DNA from: an uncultured Collinsella sp.
GTDB taxonomy: Bacteria; Actinomycetota; Coriobacteriia; Coriobacteriales; Coriobacteriaceae
Direction: 5' to 3'
Assembly (NCBI GenBank): GCA_905194675.1
Contig: CAJJTG010000051.1
Coordinates: 1 to 12,248 of the forward strand
DNA: 12,248 nt
This document shows positions 1 to 5,795 of this stretch, piece after piece (the stretch's first letter is position 1; the number at the start of each line of letters is the position of its first letter). The notes beneath the pieces are model-generated. The model worked only from the letters and a program-made list of their open reading frames with translations, was not told the DNA's origin and searched no databases. The position numbers were made by a program, and so were the translations under genes.

Positions 1-571
1 CGACCTTGACCTGCTCGATCTGGACCTCCGCGCGCTTTGCGGCCGCGTGCTCGGCGGCCCTTGCGACGTCACCGTTGGAGGCAGCGGGTTCAAGCGCCGC
101 CGCAGCACCCGCGAGCGAGATCCAGCGCGAGGCCTCGGCAGACGAGAGCGCCGCCGCCATGGTGCCGGAACCGTAGGTCACGTCGAGCCTGGGCAGGGCC
201 TCCCCCGCACGGGCGGCTGCAACAAGATCGTCCTCGAACCCCTCCGGGATAAAGAACACGCAGTCGGCGCTGCCCTTGGCGCTGTTACTCTTGGCGAGCG
301 CGTCCGCAAGGTCGTACGCGTCGTCGCCGACGCCCGTGACCAGGTCAAAGCGTGAGCCCAGGTGCTTGGTAAGCGCCCGCGAAAGGTCGCTATTGTCGCG
401 GTCGACCACGATCACGTTGGTGTCGTAGGGCTTGTACTCGGTAAGCTGCGACGAGTTCCAGCTCACCGAAGCCGCGATGAATACGCCCATGAGCGAGATG
501 AACACCGTATAGATGAGCAGGTAGAACGGGTGCGCCAGCGCCATGCGAAGCGCGGTCTTAAAGGTGCTCAT
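1..571 (-). CDS. ABC-2 type transporter permease, second permease of the exporter (partial, C-terminus beyond window)
   Basis: About 190 residues are visible from an ATG at 571, with AAGGAG five bases upstream. The protein starts with a short basic cytoplasmic stretch, then one membrane segment at about residues 16-36. A long hydrophilic, presumably extracytoplasmic region follows. This is the layout of ABC-2 permeases with a large loop between the first and second membrane helices, as in its upstream neighbour. No signal peptide cleavage site is seen. The start overlaps the end of the preceding permease gene by 14 nt, so the two are very likely translationally coupled and form a heterodimeric channel served by the ATPase encoded at 1755-2693. 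The remaining membrane helices should lie to the left of the window. Substrate cannot be told; antimicrobial peptide, drug or lipid export are all possible. Confidence 0.8.
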   Translation of the reverse strand, partial: MSTFKTALRMALAHPFYLLIYTVFISLMGVFIAASVSWNSSQLTEYKPYDTNVIVVDRDNSDLSRALTKHLGSRFDLVTGVGDDAYDLADALAKSNSAKGSADCVFFIPEGFEDDLVAAARAGEALPRLDVTYGSGTMAAALSSAEASRWISLAGAAAALEPAASNGDVARAAEHAAAKRAEVQIEQVKV

Positions 572-1745
572 AGCGGCTCCTTCCAAAGATCAGCGTAGCG
601 GCGGCGACAAACACCAGGGCCATCAGGACGAGCGCGCCGGCGCGAACAGCGAAGGGCCCCAGGTCCTCAAAGAAATACAGGCGATTGAACATGTCGCAGA
701 TGAGCTTGACGGGGTTGAGCCAGCACTCGACCGGACAAGCGCGGGCGACGTCGTCGGCAAGCGCCATCGCCGGCTCGCCGTAGAGGCCGGCGAACAGGGC
801 GCACGTGGTGGCAAAGCCCGTGAGGATGCCCGACTTGGATGCCTTGCCGCCCTTAACGGGAAGCGTGCCCACAAAAAGCCCCAGGCCCGTGGCGGCAAGC
901 GCGGATGCAGCCCCGCCCAGCAGGCACAACCCCTCGCGCCCGCCAAAGTCGACGCCCACGACCAGGCGCACGTAGCCGATCGCAACCGCCATCGATGCAA
1001 AGGAAACCAGCCACGAGCCGACAAAAATGCCGGCCAGCGACGCCGTCTTGGAAAGACCGCCCACGCAGCGGCGCGCGCCGAGGCCGGACAGATTGGGCTG
1101 CAAATCGACGACGCTCAAGGCGGCAAACTCGGCAGACATCATCGCGACCAGGCCAAAAAGCGCGTAATAGTAGATGACCGTGCCATCGGGCGTGGCACGA
1201 GTCAGGCTCACGCGGCGGGTTCCGCCCTCGAGCGACAGGGCGCGCGCAACCGCCGCCGGATCGGCGAGCGCCGCCGGGTTGTCCTGGGCAATCTGGGACA
1301 TGAGCTCGGCATTTTGCGTATACGAGCTTGCCACCGTTTCAAGGATGCTGCGGTCGGTAAGCACCGACGAGGCGCGCGAGCTGTCGTAACTCGATAGCAG
1401 CGTGAGCCTGGGCGTGCCCGCGGCATCAACCGTATAGATGCCCGCGACCTCGCCGGCCTTGAGCGCTTTGCGCGCGGCAGCCAAGTCTTCGTACTCGCTC
1501 ACATCGAGCAGCTGATCGTCGCCTGCCTTGGCAAGCGAAGCTGCCACATCCTTAAAGGTCGAGGCATCCCAGGCCTCGTCCGCCACGACGGCAACCGGCA
1601 CCGGGTCGACCGTGCCGTCGGAGCTGAGGTTCGCAAACATAAACATGAACATCGTGGAAAGCGCGATAGGAAAGAGAGCGCCCCAGACCCACGTGCTCGG
1701 CCGGCGCAGCAGCGTCTTGACCGTGGTGATGATGGTGTTGAACAT
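558..1745 (-). CDS. ABC-2 type transporter permease, first permease of the exporter
   Basis: This 395-residue integral membrane protein has one N-terminal helix at about residues 18-39 and a hydrophilic loop at about 40-187. Five or so further helices follow, at about 190-212, 235-258, 272-295, 306-326 and 365-388, and the C-terminus is short and basic. That is the usual ABC-2 permease (DrrB/YhgE/Pip-like) architecture. The start ATG is preceded by AGGGGG five bases upstream. It lies 9 nt after the ATPase gene stop and its own end overlaps the next permease by 14 nt, giving an ATPase-permease-permease operon. It would form the membrane channel together with the second permease. The exported substrate is unknown. 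The family assignment rests on topology and context, not on a diagnostic motif. Confidence 0.85.
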   Translation of the reverse strand: MFNTIITTVKTLLRRPSTWVWGALFPIALSTMFMFMFANLSSDGTVDPVPVAVVADEAWDASTFKDVAASLAKAGDDQLLDVSEYEDLAAARKALKAGEVAGIYTVDAAGTPRLTLLSSYDSSRASSVLTDRSILETVASSYTQNAELMSQIAQDNPAALADPAAVARALSLEGGTRRVSLTRATPDGTVIYYYALFGLVAMMSAEFAALSVVDLQPNLSGLGARRCVGGLSKTASLAGIFVGSWLVSFASMAVAIGYVRLVVGVDFGGREGLCLLGGAASALAATGLGLFVGTLPVKGGKASKSGILTGFATTCALFAGLYGEPAMALADDVARACPVECWLNPVKLICDMFNRLYFFEDLGPFAVRAGALVLMALVFVAAATLIFGRSRYEHL

Positions 1746-1754
1746 GGCCGCCCC

Positions 1755-2693
1755 CTAGTCGCGCAGCTCGCGGCCGGTGATCTCGAGGAATACGTCGTTG
1801 AGGGTCGGCGGTTCGGAATAGATGCGGCCGAGCGGCACGTCATGCGAGCGCAGCGCATCGAGAATGTCCGTCAGGTTGTGCGGGCTCGCTTCGCACGAAA
1901 ACGTGAGTTGTCCCGCCGTTGCCGAAAGGTCCAGAACGTGCGGCAGGCTTGCGACGGCACCGAGCGCCGCACTCGGAACCTCGCCGACCTCGATTACAAT
2001 CTTCTCGCCCATCTGAATCATGCGCTTGAGCTCGTCGTTAGTGCCCTGCGCCAGCACGCGCCCACCGTCCATGATCATGATGCGGCTGCAGATCTGCTCG
2101 ACTTCCTCCATGTAATGGCTGGTATACACCACCGTGGCGCCCTCGTCGCGCAGGCGGCAGATGCCCTCCAGGATGGCGTTGCGGCTTTGCGGGTCGACCG
2201 CCACCGTGGGTTCGTCAAAAAAGATGAGCTCGGGCTTGTGCGCGATGCCGCAGGCAATGTTGAGACGACGCGCCAGGCCGCCCGAGAGCTTGCCGGGGCG
2301 GAACTTGGTAAAGTCGCCCAGGCCGACAAAGTCGATCGCCTCGTCCACCAGCGCGCGGCGGCGCTTGCGGTCGTTGACGTAGAGACTGCAGAAATAGTCG
2401 ATGTTCTCGCGCACGGTGAGCTCGTCGAACACCGCCACCTGCTGAGGCACCACACCGATGCGGCGCTTGAGGTCGTAGCGGGCGGGCGTCATGCGCTCGC
2501 CGAACAGCTCGATGGTGCCTTTGTCGTAGGCGAGCAGCTGCAGGATGCAGTTGATGGACGTGGTCTTGCCCGAGCCGTTGGGGCCCAGCAGGCCAAAGAT
2601 CTCGCCGGGGGCGATACTCAGGTTAAAGTGGTCGAGCGCAATAAGGTCGTCGTAGCGCTTAACGAGGTTTTCGACGTGGACGATGTCTGTCAT
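1755..2693 (-). CDS. ABC transporter ATP-binding protein
   Basis: This 312-residue protein is the nucleotide-binding subunit that drives the two permeases downstream. Visible motifs in order: Walker A GPNGSGKTT at 37-45, Q-loop near Q84-Q85, signature LSGGL at 136-140, Walker B LIFFDEP at 156-162 with catalytic E161, D-loop AVDP where LDP is more common, and switch histidine H193. A C-terminal domain of about 90 residues follows, typical of drug/lantibiotic-type exporter ATPases (DrrA/CcmA-like). The start was set at 2693 because AGAAGG lies eight bases upstream. An in-frame extension to 2759 adds 22 residues without family features and would leave that ribosome site unexplained. The gene is divergent from the two-component system at 2890, which may control it. 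Confidence 0.93.
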   Translation of the reverse strand: MTDIVHVENLVKRYDDLIALDHFNLSIAPGEIFGLLGPNGSGKTTSINCILQLLAYDKGTIELFGERMTPARYDLKRRIGVVPQQVAVFDELTVRENIDYFCSLYVNDRKRRRALVDEAIDFVGLGDFTKFRPGKLSGGLARRLNIACGIAHKPELIFFDEPTVAVDPQSRNAILEGICRLRDEGATVVYTSHYMEEVEQICSRIMIMDGGRVLAQGTNDELKRMIQMGEKIVIEVGEVPSAALGAVASLPHVLDLSATAGQLTFSCEASPHNLTDILDALRSHDVPLGRIYSEPPTLNDVFLEITGRELRD

Positions 2694-2779
2694 GAGGCGG
2701 CCCTTCTGTTGCTTGCGGCCCGGTACGATTGCATCATCGCAGGAGCTGACGGCGCGCACCAGTGAGCTTTGTCACGAGT

Positions 2780-2818
2780 GCGGGGCGGTCGCGTAGCCTG
2801 CTGACGCGACCGCCCCGC
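2780..2818. repeat. 15-bp perfect inverted repeat with 9-nt spacer in the divergent gap
   Basis: Arms 2780-2794 and 2804-2818 are exactly complementary (15 of 15, mostly G and C) around the spacer AGCCTGCTG. It sits between the ABC operon start (2693) and the kinase start (2890). No T-run follows on either strand, so it is not an ordinary terminator. It could be an operator for the response regulator or a 5' leader hairpin of the ABC mRNA. Confidence 0.8.
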
Positions 2819-2877
2819 CGCGTGGGAGGAATGTCACGGTTGCCCCGGGCGGCGCCTCCCCCGCGCGCGGCTTCGCG

Positions 2878-2890
2878 TACAATACCCGTA
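2878..2890 (+). promoter_or_regulatory. Candidate -10 box of the kinase gene, giving a leaderless mRNA
   Basis: TACAAT at 2878-2883 matches the -10 consensus in five of six positions. A start site seven bases after it falls on the A of the kinase ATG at 2890. No Shine-Dalgarno sequence precedes that ATG, which fits leaderless translation as is common in Actinobacteria. There is no recognisable -35 hexamer at 16-18 bp (the bases there are CCTCCC), so an activator may be needed. Confidence 0.5.
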
Positions 2891-4035
2891 TGAACAGGCT
2901 TTTCGACAAATCGATCGTGCTGGCGTGCTGCATTGCGGCCGCCACGGGCCTTGCTGTGGACGCTCGCCTGGTCGCGGCGTTTTGCCTTGGCGTTATTGCC
3001 ACCTCGCTGGCCGAGCTCGCACAGAAGGAACGCACGAGCCGCACAAGCGAGGCCGCGAGCTACGCTTACATCATCGCGGCTGTCTTCGTGCCGCCGTTTG
3101 TGCCGTTTGCGCCCCTCGCCCTCTATGACATCGCGCGGCGCGTGCGCCGTGAACGCGTTTGGGTCGCGCTGGGCATTGGCGTCGCCTTTGTCTTTGCACT
3201 CGTCGCGGACCTTCGCGCCGACGCGCTTGCCGCTCGAACGCTCCTGCTGACCGCCATCCTTTCAGTCGCCGCCACCCTACTGTCACTGCGTACCGCCCAG
3301 TTGGAGCGCGAGCAGCAGCGCATGCGCCGCATCCGCGACGAGCTGCAGGAACGAGCCCTCGCGCTCGAAGCGCGCAACCGTGACCTTGCCGACCGCCAGG
3401 ACTACGAAGTCGAGCTCGCGACACTCGCCGAACGCGCCCGCATCGCGCGCGAGATCCACGATAGCGTTGGCCACCAACTTACACGTGCCTCGCTGCAGAC
3501 CGAGGCCCTGCGCGTCGTGCACGCCGACGAGCCCAGGGTTGCCGCCGATTTCGCCGACGTCAAGCACACCGTTGACGAGGCGCTCCAACTTGTGCGCGCC
3601 AGCGTCCACGCGCTCAATGACACTGCCGCCGACCTCTCCGTACAGCTCGAGTGCATCGTGGAAGGCGCGTGCTCAGATGGCGGCCCGCAGATTGAGCTTG
3701 AGGTTTTGGCCGAGCATGCGCCCGCCAACATCACCAACTGCTTTGCGGCGGTCCTGCGCGAGGCGCTCTCCAACACCATGCGCCACGCCCGCGCGCAAAA
3801 CGTTGTTGTGCGATGCTTGGAGCATCCATCGTTTTACCAGCTCATCGTTACCGACGATGGCACGGGCGGGACCCAGACGGGCGGTCGCGGCATCGCCGAG
3901 GGCATGGGGCTCGGCTCCATGCGCGAGCGCGTCGAGGCGCTTGGCGGCACCTTCACCGCCGGCCCGCGCGCCGGCGCCGGCGGCTGGCGTGTGTTTGCCA
4001 CCGTTCCCAAACAGCAAGGAGATGAGGCCCGATGA
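2890..4035 (+). CDS. Two-component sensor histidine kinase, NarL-family partner (HisKA_3 type)
   Basis: This 381-residue protein has about four to five hydrophobic segments in residues 8-133 and no large extracytoplasmic loop, as in intramembrane-sensing DesK/LiaS-like kinases. A charged coiled-coil linker spans about 135-180. The HisKA_3 phosphoacceptor motif is REIHDSVGHQL with H190. The ATPase domain shows the N-box REALSNTMRHA with N295, the G1 box TDDGTG at 321-326 and the G2 box GMGLGSMRERV at about 338-348. It would autophosphorylate H190 and pass phosphate to the response regulator, whose start overlaps its stop by 4 nt (ATGA). The signal is unknown; the membrane-buried sensor and divergent exporter suggest cell-envelope stress or an exported compound, which is inference. 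Confidence 0.93.
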   Translation: MNRLFDKSIVLACCIAAATGLAVDARLVAAFCLGVIATSLAELAQKERTSRTSEAASYAYIIAAVFVPPFVPFAPLALYDIARRVRRERVWVALGIGVAFVFALVADLRADALAARTLLLTAILSVAATLLSLRTAQLEREQQRMRRIRDELQERALALEARNRDLADRQDYEVELATLAERARIAREIHDSVGHQLTRASLQTEALRVVHADEPRVAADFADVKHTVDEALQLVRASVHALNDTAADLSVQLECIVEGACSDGGPQIELEVLAEHAPANITNCFAAVLREALSNTMRHARAQNVVVRCLEHPSFYQLIVTDDGTGGTQTGGRGIAEGMGLGSMRERVEALGGTFTAGPRAGAGGWRVFATVPKQQGDEAR

Positions 4036-4661
4036 GGCTCATAGTTGTCGACGACGACCGTTTGGTGGTCGATTCGCTCAAGATTATCCTGGGCGCACAG
4101 CCGCAGATCGAGGTGGTGGGTACCGGCGCCAATGGCGACGACGCGGTCGCGCTCTACGCCGAGCACGCGCCCGATATCGCGCTACTCGACATCCAGATGC
4201 CGGGGCGCGACGGCCTTTCGGCGGCACGCGAGATCCTCGAGCGCGACCCTGCGGCGCGCGTGGTGTTTCTGACAACATTCTCGGATGACGAGTACATTGT
4301 GTCGGCGCTCAAACTGGGTGCCCGCGGCTACCTGATCAAAACCGATGTCGCCGCCATTCCACCGGCACTGGCGCAGGTCATGGACGGCAAACGCGTGCTC
4401 GAGGGCAAGGCGATCGAGGACATCGATTTTGACGGGACAGGCGCCGATGCCAGCACGCCTCGCCGACCCGCCGCCTTTGCCAGCCTGACCGACCGTGAGT
4501 TCGAAGTCGCCGAGCTCATCGCCCGCGGCCTCGATAACAAGGAGATTGCCGCCGCCGCTTACATGGGCGAAGGCACCGTACGCAACCACATCAGCTCGAT
4601 CCTTGCCAAAATGGGCCTACGCAACCGCACGCAGATCGCCATCGCCTACCTGCGAGGGTAA
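4032..4661 (+). CDS. Two-component response regulator, NarL/FixJ family
   Basis: This 209-residue protein has an N-terminal receiver domain (about 1-118) and a C-terminal LuxR-type helix-turn-helix (about 150-209). Receiver landmarks: acidic pocket D7-D9, phosphoacceptor D53 in LLDIQMPG, switch threonine T81 or T82 and conserved K103. The DNA-binding domain has the family pattern LTDREFEVAELIARGLDNKE, followed by GTVRNHISSILAKMG. It is translationally coupled to the kinase gene through ATGA. The likely targets are its own promoter region and the divergent ABC operon; the inverted repeat at 2780-2818 is a possible site. No terminator-like hairpin directly follows its stop; the nearest plus-strand candidate lies in the repeat region at about 5031. 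Confidence 0.95.
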   Translation: MRLIVVDDDRLVVDSLKIILGAQPQIEVVGTGANGDDAVALYAEHAPDIALLDIQMPGRDGLSAAREILERDPAARVVFLTTFSDDEYIVSALKLGARGYLIKTDVAAIPPALAQVMDGKRVLEGKAIEDIDFDGTGADASTPRRPAAFASLTDREFEVAELIARGLDNKEIAAAAYMGEGTVRNHISSILAKMGLRNRTQIAIAYLRG

Positions 4662-4721
4662 TTGCCCAACAACCGACCACCCCGGCATAGCAAAATGGCT
4701 GCTATCGATTTAATGCCATTT

Positions 4722-4875
4722 CAAAACTATGCCGGTTTACTACGATGAATCGCCCACCTTCGACCACGGCAAATTGCACGCTTCCAAAACCGCAGGTAGA
4801 ACGCTTGCGATATTTAGAAAAATGCAGTCATGGTCGGGAATGTCGAGTTCATCGTAGTAAACCGGCATAGTTTTG
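4722..4875 (-). repeat. Palindromic repeat element, copy A (inverted relative to B and C)
   Basis: Outer arms 4722-4749 and 4848-4875 are perfect 28-bp inverted repeats, starting CAAAACTATGCCGG. The core between them, read on the minus strand, aligns with the cores of copies B and C: GACCAT, then a small hairpin with GTTCTACCTGCGGTTTT, then GCCGTGGTCGA. An extra partial arm, CCGGCATAG, lies just outside at 4682-4690. Short ORFs can be read across it on both strands, each starting MPVYYDE because the arms are palindromic. The frame is not shared with copy B, so it is treated as non-coding. Confidence 0.8.
4785..4810 (-). terminator. Terminator-like core hairpin of copy A
   Basis: On the minus strand, CGCAAG and CCTGCG (4809-4804 and 4796-4791, one G-T pair) enclose a seven-base loop and are followed by GTTTTGG. 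The T-run is only four bases. It would face minus-strand transcripts coming from the hydrogenase operon. Confidence 0.3.
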
Positions 4876-4920
4876 TTCGGGCGGCCCTGCGCGAGTGCCT
4901 CCGCAAGCCTTGCGAGACCA

Positions 4921-4952
4921 AAATGATCTGCTTTCTTCCGCCCGCGGAGATC
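4921..4952 (+). repeat. Linker repeat, copy 1 (after element A)
   Basis: This 32-bp segment begins AAATGATCTGCTTTCTTCCG and ends GGAGATC. It is repeated at 5159-5191 after element B, with 18 of the first 20 bases identical. GATCT and AGATC at its ends, and TCCG/CGGA inside, are self-complementary. Confidence 0.7.
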
Positions 4953-4966
4953 GGCTGACGGCGCCC

Positions 4967-5126
4967 GCCACGAAATGGGCCCATCTACTACGTTTGACCC
5001 GATACCCCTGACCATAGCCGCGTTTCATGAAAAATCGCAGGCGTTCTACCTGCGGTTTTCATTTCACATTACTTGCCGTGGTCGAGGGCTGCCGCCTAAA
5101 CATAGTAGATGGGCCCATTTCGTGGC
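4967..5126 (+). repeat. Palindromic repeat element, copy B
   Basis: Outer arms 4967-4990 and 5103-5126 are perfect 24-bp inverted repeats beginning GCCACGAAATGGGCCC. They extend to 4995/5098 with one mismatch. The arm sequence differs from copies A and C except for a CTACTACG-type inner portion, yet is fully self-complementary. The core (GACCATAGCC, then the CGCAGG/CCTGCG hairpin, then GCCGTGGTCGAGG) matches copy A on the opposite strand and copy C on the same strand. A plus-strand ORF of 101 codons from 4975 runs through it but has no ribosome site, and its frame is not kept in the other copies. Confidence 0.8.
5031..5059 (+). terminator. Terminator-like core hairpin of copy B
   Basis: AAAATCGCAGG and CCTGCGGTTTT pair over 11 positions (one T-G) around the loop CGTTCTA. 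The shape is that of a weak bidirectional intrinsic terminator. On the plus strand it would face transcripts from the two-component system. Confidence 0.35.
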
Positions 5127-5158
5127 AGACGGATCACGCGGCAGCCTTCGCAAGGCAA

Positions 5159-5191
5159 AAATGATCCGCTTTCCTCCGTCCATGGGAGATC
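5159..5191 (+). repeat. Linker repeat, copy 2 (after element B)
   Basis: This begins AAATGATCCGCTTTCCTCCG and ends GGGAGATC, 33 bp against 32 in copy 1 at 4921. The inner pairing is CTCC/GGAG here and TCCG/CGGA in copy 1, so bases differ while pairing is kept. Confidence 0.7.
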
Positions 5192-5219
5192 AAGAGCTGT
5201 CACGGATATGGTGCCATTT

Positions 5220-5373
5220 CAAAACTATGCCGGATTACGGAGCTAAAGTCGGGGCCCTCATCCATACCTTCATTTTTTGAAAAACGGCAGGCTATCTACC
5301 TGCGGTTTTGTTTTTGCGATTTTCTATATGGTCGGAGGTTCGCCATCCAGCCCCGTAATCCGGCATGGTTTTG
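5220..5373 (+). repeat. Palindromic repeat element, copy C
   Basis: Arms 5220-5240 and 5353-5373 pair over 21 bp with one T-G position. The outer 14 bases match copy A (CAAAACTATGCCGG) but the inner part differs (ATTACGG against TTTACTACG). The core carries the shared CTACCTGCGGTTTT segment and an outer ATGGTCGGAGG. The bases before it (GTGCCATTTC) also match those before copy A (ATGCCATTTC), so homology extends beyond the arms. Confidence 0.8.
5281..5315 (+). terminator. Terminator-like core hairpin of copy C
   Basis: AAAAC and GCAGG pair with CCTGC and GTTTT across a single G/G mismatch, with the loop CTATCTA. The tail GTTTTGTTTTT makes it the most terminator-like of the three core hairpins on the plus strand. 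Confidence 0.45.
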
Positions 5374-5388
5374 TTAGCGGCGGCCCAG

Positions 5389-5437
5389 CCGCGCGTTCAA
5401 GCGCGGGGCCGGCGGGGCAATTTTGCCCCGCCGGCCC
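5389..5437 (-). terminator. Hairpin pair at the 3' end of the hydrogenase operon
   Basis: Stem 5406-5418 with 5425-5437 is 13 bp of G and C around AATTTT, beginning 9 nt past the last operon stop. A second smaller hairpin, CCGCGC/GCGCGG around GTTCAA (5389-5406), adjoins and shares one base. No clear T-run follows on the minus strand. It may be a mRNA 3' end or stabilising structure instead of a classic intrinsic terminator. Confidence 0.5.
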
Positions 5438-5446
5438 GTCTACGCG

Positions 5447-5788
5447 TTATTCCGGCTTAGTTTCTACCGTGGGAGTCTTGTCCGCCGCAACTGGAGTGCG
5501 GGCGGTGTCCATGCTCAGGCAGTGTTTAGGGCAGCTTTCGATGCACTCGCCGCACACCACGCAAGCATACGGGTCGATCGACCACGTTCCGCCCTTGCGA
5601 TCGACCGCGAGCGCGCCCGCCGGGCAACGCCGCGCGCACATGCCGCAGCAGATGCACACGTCCATGTCATTGACGATATGCCCGCGCAAGCGCTCGGGCG
5701 CCGTCAGCTTCTCCTGCGGATAGCACACCGTGACCGGCTGCTTGACCATAGAACCCAAGGCCATCTTGGCAAATGTCAGCAAACTCAT
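5447..5788 (-). CDS. echF: Ech-type hydrogenase ferredoxin subunit, 2x[4Fe-4S] (EchF/NuoI-like)
   Basis: This 113-residue protein carries two [4Fe-4S] cluster motifs: C45, C48, C51 and C55-P (CICCGMCARRCP) and C76, C79, C82 and C86-P (CVVCGECIESCP). The N-terminal 35 residues match the lead-in of NuoI/EchF proteins, and the last 20 residues are a polar tail. It relays electrons from soluble reduced ferredoxin to the cluster of the small subunit on the cytoplasmic side. It is the last gene of the operon, 7 nt after the large subunit stop, with AGG-rich sequence six to eleven bases before the ATG. Its short length and lack of extra domains fit Ech/Mbh hydrogenases better than formate hydrogenlyase HycB-type proteins. 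Confidence 0.9.
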   Translation of the reverse strand: MSLLTFAKMALGSMVKQPVTVCYPQEKLTAPERLRGHIVNDMDVCICCGMCARRCPAGALAVDRKGGTWSIDPYACVVCGECIESCPKHCLSMDTARTPVAADKTPTVETKPE

Positions 5789-5795
5789 GCCGCGC

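Noticed and set aside
4740..5015. Minus-strand ORF of 91 codons across elements A and B, including an internal MPVYYDE start
   Set aside because: It spans two repeat elements, and the same MPVYYDE start appears on both strands only because the arms are palindromic. No ribosome site or known domain.
4975..5280. Plus-strand ORF of 101 codons beginning MGPSTTFDP across palindromic element B
   Set aside because: It starts inside the palindromic arm, has no ribosome site, and the matching segment of copy A is read in another frame because of an indel. Base pairing is kept, protein is not.
4682..5373. CRISPR array
   Set aside because: Repeats are long palindromic units of about 155 bp in mixed orientation with homologous linkers, not short identical repeats with unique spacers.
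5277..5723. Plus-strand ORF of 148 codons beginning MKNGRLSTCGF
   Set aside because: Its first part is element C and the operon-end hairpins; the rest is antisense to the clear EchF ferredoxin gene.
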